Notes: a model not told the origin generated them from the sequence alone. 64,000 nucleotides of DNA from Schaedlerella arabinosiphila (GCF_003885045.1 NZ_RHJS01000002.1:6193302-6257301); one strand, 5' to 3'; numbered from the stretch's first letter, positions 26,340 through 35,383 are shown. Translations and numbers: made by a program.

Positions 26340-28559
26340 TTATTCAGTTACAGATTTCTGGAACAGAATCCATGTGCTGATAAAATAACATATTAGCAAT
26401 ATGACAAGAATACCAATCATAGCTCCTACTTGTGTTAGCAACGCTCCAACACCTATATAGGCGAATATTTGTACCGATATTGTTTCAAAGAAGTATGCAA
26501 TAACAATGATTGACACAAATGCTGCAATAGTAATCGGCAAGCCAAACCATACAGCTAATTGCTTCAAAATTAAATGGTCTGCTTCTTGTTGATCTACACC
26601 AAGCTTATGAAGTACACCAAATCGGTATTTATAGTGGGCTGCGTCTAAAAGCTGCTGCAAAGAAAGAATAGTAAGGCAGATAACCATTAAAACAACTGCA
26701 CTATATATCATTGTCGCTTGTAAAACAAAGTTCCCGGCGATTGAACTATTGATTTGTTGTGTACTCGTTCTTATATAGTATTGAACTCCATTTCCATTAT
26801 CCGGCTTTTCGGGATATTTTTGAGCAAAAGTGTTTTCAAGATAAATTGCTTCATTATATGGTACTGCGGTTTCTGTTTTCACATATCGGTTTCGCATAAC
26901 AGAAAGGAGATTGTTGCAAATGCTATCCGGGAAAACATATATAACATCCGTGTACGAATTATAAACAGTTTCACCAATCGCTTCTAAATGATAAGCATTT
27001 TCCGCAAGGCTTAAAGTACCCATATCTGTTGAAATAACAGTATGATTACTTAAAAATTCATTTCGATCTTCCTCGGTTGCTATTGTCTGCCATTGTGTTG
27101 TAAATTCTCCCTCATTTAAGAAAACCTGTTCATATCCAAGCATTTCCCGCAAAGCGTTATAGTCAGAGAGAGAGATTGCCACAATGGGAAAATCAAATTT
27201 AATCCGTTTATGAAAATCTTCTTGATTGGGTAAATATAAGTCAAAAGTGCAATCATACGTTACCGCAATATTTTTTTCGGCAAGAAAAGTAGTGACAAGT
27301 TCGTAATTGCCCTTTGGTAAGTCCTCTATCTCGTACACATCATTGTAGCGTGTGCTGATTTGAACATCATACAGAGAACGTATATCTAAATACCCCGAAG
27401 CCCACCCGGTTAATGCCGGAGCTGCCACAAACAAAAATACAGATAGCACTAATGTCAGGCAAATCAATGTCATTGTTTTAGAGGTGGTATTCAGCTTTGA
27501 AATAATCTGTCCAAAGAAAAACAAATTAGTTCCTCGATATTTACGTTTTGAGGATTTTTCTTTCCATTCAGAAAGCAAATTACTTACCAAATAAATAATA
27601 CAGCAAATCCAAAAGGCTACATCAACAAGCAAGAACATCATATAGCTGTTCAGTGTACCCGCACCAATTACAAGCATATATGTGTTTTGAATGATAGGAA
27701 CGCTTGCAGCAAACCCAGTATTTATAAGCGAAAATATAGCAGCAACAAGGATATATCGGTTGAAGCTCCATTTCTTATGCACAACATACCATACAACACT
27801 TAAAAGAAAAGATATTGCTGGAACAATGATATTTCCCCAAAACATAATGTGTACGGGGATAGGAAAACGAGAATCAGAATAAAAATACATTTTTGATATT
27901 CCCGTAGCTACCACAAGTATGAGAAAAATCGTATATAAAATTGAAATTACCCGCATATAGCGGCTTCTTTTGATATGTGGATCATTCTGCTTATCTGCAT
28001 AGAGCATATCAATGATTTTTATTTTTCGTATTGTGTGGACGTTGAACAACCCCATAACCAAAAGACTTAATGAGAAAAAGCATATTGTTAAAATAACCGT
28101 ATCGGGAAATAGTGTCCAAGATAATTTGTAGCCTTGCCCGTAGGTAGATAGCAACATACCTGTTATAAACTGCGAGCAGAACACACCTAAAGAAATACCA
28201 ATAACGATTGATACCGCTCCCATTAAAAAGGTTTCTGCAAAGAATATCCACGCGACAGTCTTTTGTTCCATTCCCATGACAGATTGAATGGCGAACTCTT
28301 TTTGCTTCCTCCGTAGCATATAGTTGTTCACATAGCGTATAAGGAACAATAGCAACAGGGTCACTGCACAAATTGCCATTTTCAATCCGTCACTTACTAA
28401 AGTAAACTCATACTCTGTCCCAATGTCAGGATTATAATACTTGCTTGTAATGGACAGAAACGCATAGAACAGCATGACGCAAATTGTCATGGTGATAACA
28501 TATACTAAATAATCCTTTGCTGAACGCTTTGCATTTTTGAAAACTAATTTAGCATACAT
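26340..28559 (-). CDS. BceB-type FtsX permease of an antimicrobial-peptide ABC transporter
   Basis: About 739 residues: ten hydrophobic segments with FtsX-like blocks at both ends (YVNNYMLRRKQKEFAIQSVM, the peptide-resistance permease signature) and a large extracellular domain of about 230 residues between segments 7 and 8. This is the BceB/VraG layout that detects and detaches bacitracin, lantibiotics or similar peptides from lipid II cycle intermediates. I choose ATG 28559 because the GGAGG lies 11 bp before it. It overlaps the ATPase gene by 11 bp. Part of ICE cargo. Confidence 0.92.
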   Translation of the reverse strand: MYAKLVFKNAKRSAKDYLVYVITMTICVMLFYAFLSITSKYYNPDIGTEYEFTLVSDGLKMAICAVTLLLLFLIRYVNNYMLRRKQKEFAIQSVMGMEQKTVAWIFFAETFLMGAVSIVIGISLGVFCSQFITGMLLSTYGQGYKLSWTLFPDTVILTICFFSLSLLVMGLFNVHTIRKIKIIDMLYADKQNDPHIKRSRYMRVISILYTIFLILVVATGISKMYFYSDSRFPIPVHIMFWGNIIVPAISFLLSVVWYVVHKKWSFNRYILVAAIFSLINTGFAASVPIIQNTYMLVIGAGTLNSYMMFLLVDVAFWICCIIYLVSNLLSEWKEKSSKRKYRGTNLFFFGQIISKLNTTSKTMTLICLTLVLSVFLFVAAPALTGWASGYLDIRSLYDVQISTRYNDVYEIEDLPKGNYELVTTFLAEKNIAVTYDCTFDLYLPNQEDFHKRIKFDFPIVAISLSDYNALREMLGYEQVFLNEGEFTTQWQTIATEEDRNEFLSNHTVISTDMGTLSLAENAYHLEAIGETVYNSYTDVIYVFPDSICNNLLSVMRNRYVKTETAVPYNEAIYLENTFAQKYPEKPDNGNGVQYYIRTSTQQINSSIAGNFVLQATMIYSAVVLMVICLTILSLQQLLDAAHYKYRFGVLHKLGVDQQEADHLILKQLAVWFGLPITIAAFVSIIVIAYFFETISVQIFAYIGVGALLTQVGAMIGILVILLICYFISTWILFQKSVTE

Positions 28560-29316
28560 CTGTTTGTCCACCTCCTATCATAGTGAGGACATTCAGAATT
28601 TTATCAAAAAAAGCTTTACGGGCATTATCGCCTTTTAGCAGTTCTGTAAAAATCCGTCCGTCTTTTAAGAACAATATTCTATTTGCATAACTCGCGGTAA
28701 ATGCGTCATGTGTTACCATGAGGATAGTTGCACCAAGCTGTTCATTTATGCTTTGTATTGTAGATAACAGCATTTGCGATGAATGACTGTCTAATGCTCC
28801 GGTCGGTTCGTCTGCCAAAATTAGTTTTGGGTTATTTATAATTGCTCTTGCACAAGCGCAACGCTGTTTTTGACCGCCGGACACTTGATAAGGATATTTG
28901 TCTAAAATATCCGCTATGGATAATGTCCTTGCAATGCTTTCTACGCGGGTATCAATTTTTGCGGCGGGTACTTTATTGATCGTAAGAGCAAGTGCAATGT
29001 TTTCAGAAATAGTCAGTGTATCTAACAAATTGAAGTCTTGAAAAACGAAGCCTAAGTTGATACGGCGGAAGCGTGCAAGCTCTTTTTCTTTTATTTCTGT
29101 AACATCCGTCCCATCCAAGTAGATATGCCCTGCGCTTGCCGTATCAATAGTAGATATGCAATTAAGCAGCGTTGTCTTGCCGGAGCCAGAAGCTCCCATA
29201 ATGCCGATAAACTCGCCTTTTGCAACTGAAAAGCTAATGTCGTCTATGGCTTTTGTAATATTCCCCTCATTGCCATAATATTTTTGGATATGTTCTAATC
29301 TCAAAATCTCATTCAT
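28549..29316 (-). CDS. BceA-type ABC ATPase
   Basis: About 255 residues: Walker A GASGSGKTT, signature VSGGQKQRCACARAI, Walker B LILADEPTGALDS and switch His in LMVTHDAF, typical of the MacB/BceA class. ATG 29316 has GGAGG 8 bp upstream. It pairs with the FtsX permease and is preceded by an inverted repeat that looks like a BceR site. The expected function is resistance to cell-wall-active peptides; substrate not visible. Confidence 0.94.
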   Translation of the reverse strand: MNEILRLEHIQKYYGNEGNITKAIDDISFSVAKGEFIGIMGASGSGKTTLLNCISTIDTASAGHIYLDGTDVTEIKEKELARFRRINLGFVFQDFNLLDTLTISENIALALTINKVPAAKIDTRVESIARTLSIADILDKYPYQVSGGQKQRCACARAIINNPKLILADEPTGALDSHSSQMLLSTIQSINEQLGATILMVTHDAFTASYANRILFLKDGRIFTELLKGDNARKAFFDKILNVLTMIGGGQTDVC

Positions 29317-29373
29317 AATGTCTACCTCCAAAGCCATTGTAAACGAAACCGGCTCTCGTTTGTATCAAGTTTT

Positions 29374-29400
29374 CTTACAGAGTTCTAACAAAAATGTAAG
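29374..29400 (-). promoter_or_regulatory. Candidate BceR-binding inverted repeat
   Basis: CTTACA and TGTAAG separated by 15 bp, upstream of the BceA gene. TTACA-N-TGTAA dyads upstream of bceAB are the usual BceR-type targets. Confidence 0.5.
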
Positions 29401-29413
29401 AAGTGCAGTAGCT

Positions 29414-30427
29414 TTAACTCTGCACTTGATGTATATAGTGGTTGATATTGAAAGACAAGATGACTGTTGTACCGTTTGTATTAGAAACAAGATCAAGCCC
29501 TATTCCCAATTTGTCGCATAGACGTTTGCAAAGATAAAGACCAATTCCTGTGGCATTTTGTCTAATTCTACCATTTTCACCAGTAAAACCCTTTTCAAAA
29601 ACACGGGGCAAATCATTTGCAGAAATGCCAATACCATTATCCTCTACATACAAACAAATTTTGTCGTTCTGTTGCTTTGAATAAATGTCTATTTTGAACT
29701 GTTCTGTACGATATTTTACCGCGTTTATAATAAGCTGATTGAGGATAAACCTAACCCACTTTTCGTCAGAAAATATCATATAGTCAACCTTTGAAACATT
29801 TATAGTAACATTATTTTTCGTAAGCAAATACTTATTATCTGCAATGGCGTTATGCACAATTTCAAGTAAACGTATTTCATGTATTGAATAGTCCTTTTCG
29901 GTATGTTCACTTCGAGCATAGTAAAGCGTTTGTTCTGTATAGCGAGTAGTTTTTTCTAATTCTACCAACAATTCTCTTGTGAAAGGATATTGATTATTCT
30001 CACATAACAATTTCATAGCAGTAATCGGTGTTTTTATCTCATGTATCCATTGTTCAATATATTCTTTATAATCAGCACGTTCACGTTGGATAACTTCAAT
30101 ATGTTCTAACATGGATTTTTCGGCGGCTTTTAGCAAGAAATAAAATACTTGATCGTCCGCACGTTTAGGTATTTTCATCAGTTCCGGGATTAAATATTGT
30201 TCTCTTAGCTGTTCTTGAAATCGAAGTAGTTTAACCATTTCTTTTTTTCGTTTTTGATAGGCAAATATCATAATAGTAGCACAAATCAATATCCATGCAA
30301 AAAGGATTAAGAGTATGCTATCCAAGCTATTACCAACAGCTAATAGAAAAAAGGAAAGCGTCAGCATACATAACAGTTGAAATATTAAAAAGGGAAGTTT
30401 ATTTTTCCAATACAGTTTCCCGTTCAT
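29414..30427 (-). CDS. BceS-type intramembrane-sensing histidine kinase
   Basis: 337 residues. Two membrane helices at the N-terminus with almost no extracellular loop (about 10-60), then the phospho-acceptor His in EQWIHEIKTPITAMKLL, N box LNQLIINAVKYR, DNGIGISANDLPRVFEKGFT and GIGLYLCK. This is the BceS family, which senses drugs through the BceAB transporter instead of directly. Its ATG overlaps the response regulator stop by 4 bp. Confidence 0.93.
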   Translation of the reverse strand: MNGKLYWKNKLPFLIFQLLCMLTLSFFLLAVGNSLDSILLILFAWILICATIMIFAYQKRKKEMVKLLRFQEQLREQYLIPELMKIPKRADDQVFYFLLKAAEKSMLEHIEVIQRERADYKEYIEQWIHEIKTPITAMKLLCENNQYPFTRELLVELEKTTRYTEQTLYYARSEHTEKDYSIHEIRLLEIVHNAIADNKYLLTKNNVTINVSKVDYMIFSDEKWVRFILNQLIINAVKYRTEQFKIDIYSKQQNDKICLYVEDNGIGISANDLPRVFEKGFTGENGRIRQNATGIGLYLCKRLCDKLGIGLDLVSNTNGTTVILSFNINHYIHQVQS

Positions 30428-31095
30428 AGTGTGTACCCCTGTCTGTGTTTTGTTTTGATAAAATCATTTAGTCCAATGGACGCCAATTTGTCACGAATAC
30501 GGTTAATGTTCACGCTTAAAGCATTATCATCAACATATAGCTGATTATCCCATAAATAATCAATAATATCGTTTCTTGAACATATCTTTCCGGCATTGTT
30601 GAAAAGAAAGTAAAGAACTTTTAACTCATTCTTTGTAAGCTCTACTTTTGAACCATTATATTCGATTGAGCTGCTTTCTAAATGCAGAACAGCACCCTGC
30701 CATTCATAATCTGTATGCTGTTGAACTTCATATACACGCTTTAGCAAAGAAGCAATCTTCGCAAGTAGAATAGCTGTATTATACGGCTTTGTAATAAAAG
30801 CATCACCGCCCAACATGATACTGTTCAGCTCGTCCATGTCAGTGTCACAACTCGTTACAAAAATAATCGGAACATTTGAAAAGCCCCGTATTTCTGAACA
30901 AATTGAAAAGCCGCTAATATTAGGCAGCTTTATATCCAAAATAATTAAGTGCGGCTTATATACTTTAATATCCGCAATGGGATTGGCAAAATCAGATATG
31001 GCGCACACATCATATCCATTGCCAATCAATAGCTTTTTTAATTCTGCCTGTATCACAACATCATCTTCAATAATCATAATCTTATTTGCGTTCAT
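30424..31095 (-). CDS. BceR-type OmpR-family response regulator
   Basis: 223 residues. Receiver with acidic pocket IIEDDVVIQ and phospho-acceptor in LIILDIKLPNISG, then a winged-helix domain (ELTKNELKVLYFLFNNAGKI and KTKHRQGYTL). It regulates the bceAB-like operon to its left. It overlaps the upstream HTH gene by 14 bp. Confidence 0.94.
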   Translation of the reverse strand: MNANKIMIIEDDVVIQAELKKLLIGNGYDVCAISDFANPIADIKVYKPHLIILDIKLPNISGFSICSEIRGFSNVPIIFVTSCDTDMDELNSIMLGGDAFITKPYNTAILLAKIASLLKRVYEVQQHTDYEWQGAVLHLESSSIEYNGSKVELTKNELKVLYFLFNNAGKICSRNDIIDYLWDNQLYVDDNALSVNINRIRDKLASIGLNDFIKTKHRQGYTL

Positions 31096-31261
31096 GTTTT
31101 ATCCTCCTGTCAACGGGTTTCAATGCGTCCTTTGGTATCAGCCACAAGCGGCTGAATTTTGCCACGCCCGGTATGCGGTTTTCCTCACATAGCTTTTGCA
31201 CCCGTCTTTCTGAAATGCCCCATTTCTTCGCCGCTTCCGGGGCAGAAATATACTCTAACAT
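31082..31261 (-). CDS. Excisionase-like helix-turn-helix protein
   Basis: About 59 residues: MLEYISAPEAAKKWGISERR then VQKLCEENRIPGVAK, a MerR/Xis-type winged-helix DNA-binding protein common in clostridial mobile elements, ending in a basic tail (DRRIKHERK). An ATG at 31267 is an alternative start; both follow AGGGTGA. It overlaps the response regulator, suggesting co-transcription and a local regulatory role. Confidence 0.8.
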   Translation of the reverse strand: MLEYISAPEAAKKWGISERRVQKLCEENRIPGVAKFSRLWLIPKDALKPVDRRIKHERK

Positions 31262-31429
31262 CTTCATTCACCCTTTCTCTAATCTCTATCAGTATAATTA
31301 TATGCGTCCAGCCGAATAACTTCAAGATACTTTTTGTTAAGTTTGGGAATTATTTTGGCTAACTGATAGAACAGTGTAGACATATCCAAAAAGAAAGATG
31401 AACAGTAAAATGTAATAGGGTGAATGAAT

Positions 31430-31783
31430 ATGGCAAAAAGACCAGTACCACGATACAACTTTAAGGCTTTTGGGGAAGCAATCAAGACAGCCCGGAAAGG
31501 GCGCAAGGAGAGCCGGAAAAAGGTATGCGATGAAATGTATATATCCCCGCGCTATCTTGCGAATATTGAGAACAAGGGGCAGCACCCCAGCTTACAGATA
31601 TTCTTTGAGCTTATGCTGCGTTACAATATCTCGGTAGACCAATTCCTTTTGGAGCAGCCCGCCGGGAAGAATACCCAGCGGCGGCAGCTTGACGCTCTGC
31701 TGGACGATATGAGCGATACGGGAATACGGATAGTTACCGCAACGGCGCGGGAGATCGCAGAGGTTGAGGGTGAGGGAGAATAA
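31430..31783 (+). CDS. Tn916 Orf9-like XRE-family regulator
   Basis: About 117 residues. Cro/C1-type HTH (FKAFGEAIKTARKGRKESRK then MYISPRYLANIENKGQHPSL), the SVDQFLL motif and a helical tail, as in Orf9, the putative conjugation repressor of Tn916. It is transcribed to the right, opposite to its neighbours. A paralogue sits at the equivalent place of module B (37484-37846). In Tn916 the genes next to orf9 belong to the regulation/conjugation part, so module B may be inserted right after it. Confidence 0.85.
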   Translation: MAKRPVPRYNFKAFGEAIKTARKGRKESRKKVCDEMYISPRYLANIENKGQHPSLQIFFELMLRYNISVDQFLLEQPAGKNTQRRQLDALLDDMSDTGIRIVTATAREIAEVEGEGE

Positions 31784-31820
31784 CCACTGTCCGGCTAAAA
31801 TTGAATAGCGGCTAAAGAAG

Positions 31821-31855
31821 CGTTGTAATCTTTTTTGAGATTGCAGCGTTTTTCT
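31821..31855 (+). terminator. Terminator after the Orf9-like gene
   Basis: CGTTGTAATC pairs with GATTGCAGCG (with G-T pairs) and is followed by a T run. Confidence 0.65.
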
Positions 31856-31983
31856 TTTGTAAAAGTCCGTCATTTTCGGTTTTTTCGGTGTTGTAGGTAG
31901 TAGGAAGAACTTTCGTAGCAAGCATAAGATTGCGTTTTATTAGGAAAACACACTGTCAAAAGGGTTTCATGCTTTGGCGGGGG

Positions 31984-33669
31984 TCAGCCCGCCTCGGCGG
32001 TGTCAGTGGTGTTGATTTCAATATACTCGGCAATCCGGCGGAACTCGTCCGCAAACTTAAAGTGAACACTGATATTGCCGTTTTCGTAAACCTTGATATG
32101 GTCTACCAGCTCAATCAGAATTTCGCGGGTCAGCTTCTCGATGTTCTGATATTTCGCAAAAGCTACCAGCGCGGGATGCTGCTGGTCAACGCCGTTTGAG
32201 AGCTCTTTCCGTTCAGCCGTCAGCCGGGCCAGCAAATCCGAGAGCCCAGCGGCCTGCCGTTCATAATCGGCTTTCATTTCCCGGTATTCCTGCTGGGAGA
32301 TTTCCCCGTCTTTCCAGTCTTGATACAGTGACTGCTTGTAGCGGGTGATTTTCGTCAATTCCTTTTCCTTTGCGGCTATCTGGTCATTAAGGCGGTGGGA
32401 TTGACTTTTTTTCAGCGGGGCCGCATTGATACGGGCTACTATTTCCGAGTAGGAAACGGCGGTGCTCACTTGATACTGGATGGCGAACAGAACGGCGGCC
32501 TCCAGACGGTTGTGCTTGATAGAGTGCATGGTGCAGGCTGTCCGGGAGCGTTTCTTGTAAGTGGAGCAGGAATAATAAACATTCTTCCCACTCTGGCTCC
32601 GGGTCACGGCCTTGCCGCAGTCAGCGCACCTCAGAAAGCCGCTGAATAAATGGAGCTCCCGCTTTTTAGGGGCCGTCCGGGTGTCACGTTTCAGAAGTTC
32701 CTGCACCCGTTCAAAGGTTTCGTGGGTGATGATTGCCTCATGGGTATCGGGGACGCGCACCCATTCTTCCTCCGGCACAGCCTCAATCTGGTGTACCTTG
32801 TAGCTTTTCACCCGGCGGCGGCCTTGTACTAAATCCCCGGTGTAAATAGGATTTCTGAGAATATCCGTTATAATCTTGTTCCCCCACATGGGAGCGTCCG
32901 ATATAGCCGGGGAGTAGGGCAGGCCCTTTAGCTTTCGGTAAGCTGTGGGGCTGGGTATGCCGTGGTCGTTCAGATACATCACGATTTGAAGTTTAGCCAT
33001 ACCTTGCAGGCACAGCTCGTAAATCTTCTTGACGATTTCAGCGGCCTCTGGGTCAACGATTAGCTGGTATTTGTCTTTGGGGTCTTTTATGTAGCCGTAG
33101 GGGGCGAAAGAGCCGATGTACTGGCCGTTGCGCCGCTTATAATCGAAAACCTGCCGGATTTTCTTTGAGGTCTGATAACAATACTGGTCATTCATCACGT
33201 TTGTTATCGGAACGATAATGCTGTTCACGCTATCCGGGTTTAGGTAGCTGTCCACGCCCTCGGCCAAGCTGATAAAGCGGACGCCCATCTGCACAAAAAG
33301 GTTATCAATCAGACTTCCGGCATCGCTGTAATTCCGGGCGAAACGGGAAAGGTCTTTCACCACAACGCAGTTGATTTTCCCGCTCATCACATCGCCTAAA
33401 AGCCGCTGGAAACTTTCGCGCTCCGTATCGGTTCCCGTGTGGCCGTCATCCACATACTCGGTGTAGCTTTCAAATTCTTCCGCATGGTTGAAGTGAAAAT
33501 CGTTGAGTATGTCACGCTGGTTTTTCACGCTGTTGCTATCGTCAAGCCCCCGGTTGATTTTCTGTAAATCCTCTCGGGAAAGCCGGATGTAGCCGCCCAT
33601 TTTCCAGAACCGGGCCGTATAGGTAGGGGTCAAAGTCTGCTGATACCCTCTGTTTTTTGTTCGTGCCAT
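31984..33669 (-). CDS. Large serine recombinase
   Basis: 561 residues. Resolvase domain with catalytic Ser31 in YIRLSRED, VVKDLSRFARN and DDGHTGTD; then the recombinase domain and a zinc-ribbon (FLRCADCGKAVTR ... YSCSTY), followed by a coiled coil (LNDQIAAKEKELTKITRYKQ), as in TnpX/TndX of Tn4451 and Tn5397-type elements. It would insert and excise module B. It is the leftmost gene of B, at the expected end position. Confidence 0.95.
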   Translation of the reverse strand: MARTKNRGYQQTLTPTYTARFWKMGGYIRLSREDLQKINRGLDDSNSVKNQRDILNDFHFNHAEEFESYTEYVDDGHTGTDTERESFQRLLGDVMSGKINCVVVKDLSRFARNYSDAGSLIDNLFVQMGVRFISLAEGVDSYLNPDSVNSIIVPITNVMNDQYCYQTSKKIRQVFDYKRRNGQYIGSFAPYGYIKDPKDKYQLIVDPEAAEIVKKIYELCLQGMAKLQIVMYLNDHGIPSPTAYRKLKGLPYSPAISDAPMWGNKIITDILRNPIYTGDLVQGRRRVKSYKVHQIEAVPEEEWVRVPDTHEAIITHETFERVQELLKRDTRTAPKKRELHLFSGFLRCADCGKAVTRSQSGKNVYYSCSTYKKRSRTACTMHSIKHNRLEAAVLFAIQYQVSTAVSYSEIVARINAAPLKKSQSHRLNDQIAAKEKELTKITRYKQSLYQDWKDGEISQQEYREMKADYERQAAGLSDLLARLTAERKELSNGVDQQHPALVAFAKYQNIEKLTREILIELVDHIKVYENGNISVHFKFADEFRRIAEYIEINTTDTAEAG

Positions 33670-33741
33670 TGTTCCTCCTTCCCTATCACATTACACTTAT
33701 ATTATAACTCTGTTCCGGGGTATCGACAAGGATGCCGATGC

Positions 33742-33763
33742 CTCGGGACATTTTGTCTCGAAG
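33742..33763. repeat. GGGACA-TGTCCC palindrome, site a
   Basis: CTCGGGACATTTTGTCTCGA, a slightly degenerate copy just upstream of the recombinase gene. See the site at 37988 for the best palindrome. Confidence 0.6.
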
Positions 33764-33785
33764 TGGGAGCAGGCCGCAACAGCAG

Positions 33786-34052
33786 TTACAGCCCGCTCTT
33801 TTGCCGGATAAGAAAGGCGGTCAGCGTATCCTGGAGGGAGGGGCCGCCCTCGGCAAATTCGATTTTCACGCCCACGCCGCCCACGCTAAAGCAGTACGGA
33901 TTGACGGCCCGTTTCACAAACCGGGCCAGCCGCTCCTCCCGGGGGAGGGTGCGGTCAAAGGCCATACCGCTCACGTCAGCCAGCGCATCCGCGCTCACCG
34001 CGCCGATGTTCACGCTTTTCATTTGTTCCAGTTCTTGTGCGGTCAGTTTCAC
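33786..34052 (-). CDS. Conserved ICE protein (DUF6870-like)
   Basis: 88 residues from a GTG with AAAGGAGG 7 bp upstream. KLTAQELEQMKSVNIGAVSA then RFVKRAVNPYCFSVGGVGVK resembles a small protein family seen next to recombinases in Firmicute ICEs; I think it is DUF6870 but am not certain. No membrane segment. Function unknown. Confidence 0.6.
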   Translation of the reverse strand: MKLTAQELEQMKSVNIGAVSADALADVSGMAFDRTLPREERLARFVKRAVNPYCFSVGGVGVKIEFAEGGPSLQDTLTAFLIRQKSGL

Positions 34053-34480
34053 GGCAAAACCTCCTTTTGCGTTTTGGGTTGGTGGGGAAACGCGAAAGGA
34101 CAGCACTCCGAAAAGTGCTGCCCTTTGGCCTATCCCTACCTTGGGACAAATTGTCTCAAACTTGTTTGAAAGAGGAAACGCCGGGCCCGTATGTTTGGCC
34201 CGTCAAAAGACAGCAGGTAGCGGCCCGGCGTTCCCTTGTTTTGTGCGGCGGCTCCAAGCGGCAAGCGGCCAGCTTGTCCCTCGCGGATCGTGGCCGTGGG
34301 GCTGGCAAGCTCCCCACTCGCGGCGGTGGTGTTGGTCGCTCGTCCTCCCGTGGGAGAAGTCACAGCGCACCCGCCGCCCGGCTCCCCGCGTTCACCCGGG
34401 GCCGCCCGCTATTCAGTTGTGGAGAAGAAAAAACTTCCTCTCATATACCACCAGAAAAATGGAGCAAATGGAGACGGCAA
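34053..34480. ncRNA. Noncoding, possibly structured region of ICE module B
   Basis: 428 bp without a supported gene. It contains the CAGCACT/AGTGCTG stem near 34100-34122, the palindrome site b, a long-range repeat AACGCCGGGCC/GGCCCGGCGTT (34178 to 34232), and the two blocks shared with 24744-25188 (GGTGTTGGTCGCTCG at 34328-34342 and GCGCACCCGC at 34365-34374) separated by a CTCCCGTGGGAG stem. Confidence 0.45.
34140..34162. repeat. GGGACA-TGTCCC palindrome, site b
   Basis: TTGGGACAAATTGTCTCAAA, degenerate copy in the noncoding region upstream of the DUF6870-like gene. Confidence 0.6.
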
Positions 34481-34903
34481 TCACGGATTTTTTCTCAAAT
34501 ATTTTTTCATCTGTGCGATGCCGCTGAGAACGGAGCGCCGCACCGCGCTCTTATCCACGCCCTCGGCCTGGGCAATCTCCCGGTAAGTCATACCGAGGAT
34601 AAAGTGAGCGTCCACCCGGCGGCCCTGGGTTTCCGGCAGGCTGTTCAGCGCGTTCCAAAGACGGCAGAACCGCTCCTTGAGCTCCAGAACCTCGTCCGGG
34701 GTGAGCTCATGCAGGCAGGCGGAATACTCGATGCCGTCATCCGCATCCAAGGAATAGTACGCCTTGTTGTAGCGGGCCCGCTCGGTATAGGCCGCCTCAT
34801 AGCGGACGCTGGCCCGGAGCGCCTCGGCCACATCGTCAGAAACTTCCATATATTCATCCTGGGTGTACCAGTAGTAAAAGTCGCGCAAGTTGATGATAGT
34901 CAT
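34481..34903 (-). CDS. Sigma-70 family sigma factor, module B
   Basis: 140 residues. The C-terminal HTH (GMTYREIAQAEGVDKSAVRR) matches sigma region 4; the N-terminal half begins MTIINLRDFYYWYTQDEYME and has no clear region 2. TGGAGG precedes the ATG at 34903. It is the functional counterpart of the sigma genes at 25424 and 55787. The likely role is ICE transcription control, by analogy with Tn916 Orf7. Confidence 0.8.
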   Translation of the reverse strand: MTIINLRDFYYWYTQDEYMEVSDDVAEALRASVRYEAAYTERARYNKAYYSLDADDGIEYSACLHELTPDEVLELKERFCRLWNALNSLPETQGRRVDAHFILGMTYREIAQAEGVDKSAVRRSVLSGIAQMKKYLRKNP

Positions 34904-34994
34904 TGTATGTACCTCCATATCGTTTTTGTGGTTGGGTTGCCGGGAAACGATATGGAGGGCGGCGGGGAGCGACACCCGGGGGAGCCGCCCCGCA

Positions 34995-35018
34995 CCTTGG
35001 GACTGTTTGTCCCAAAGT
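34995..35018. repeat. GGGACA-TGTCCC palindrome, site c
   Basis: CTTGGGACTGTTTGTCCCAA between sigma gene and leader peptide. Confidence 0.65.
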
Positions 35019-35138
35019 GGAGCCGACAAAAAACGACAACGCCCGCGCAGCGTTGTGCTGTGCGGGCGCATGAAATGACGCAGTTCTTTATGTACTTACA
35101 AATTTCGTGTTGCTGGCCAGAGCAACCCGGTGGAGGGG

Positions 35139-35186
35139 CTAAACTTTTTTTAACAAATTAAGTTGAGTGCAGATAAAAAAGGACAT
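35139..35186 (-). CDS. 15-residue leader peptide upstream of module B sigma gene
   Basis: ATG with CAGGAGGTATCATT upstream, encoding MSFFICTQLNLLKKV. AAGGACA and TGTCCTT, flanking the ribosome site and overlapping the start codon, can pair and hide it. The sigma gene begins 236 bp downstream. The arrangement parallels the 36-codon leader at 26053-26163; the two peptides are not similar in sequence. Confidence 0.45.
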   Translation of the reverse strand: MSFFICTQLNLLKKV

Positions 35187-35269
35187 AATGATACCTCCTG
35201 GATACCGCCGTGTCCTTAAAAATGGGCGACTTTAACACACCCTCCGTTTTCCATTTTTTCAAAAGAAAG

Positions 35270-35383
35270 CGGCGGCCTTGAAATTTACTATTTCAAAACC
35301 GCCGTAAGGCTACTGTATTTTGTTTTGGCGCATGGATATTCAGCCGCCGAAACAACGGTTTTTTTTATTTCCGTTGGGCGGCT
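35270..35383 (-). terminator. Two tandem hairpins after the M23 gene
   Basis: First stem CGGCGG-CTTGAAAT with ATTTCAAA-CCGCCG (35270-35304). Second stem AGCCGCCgaaaCAACGG with CCGTTGGGCGGCT around a T-rich loop (35341-35383). Same order and similar sequence as 26235-26332. Confidence 0.7.
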
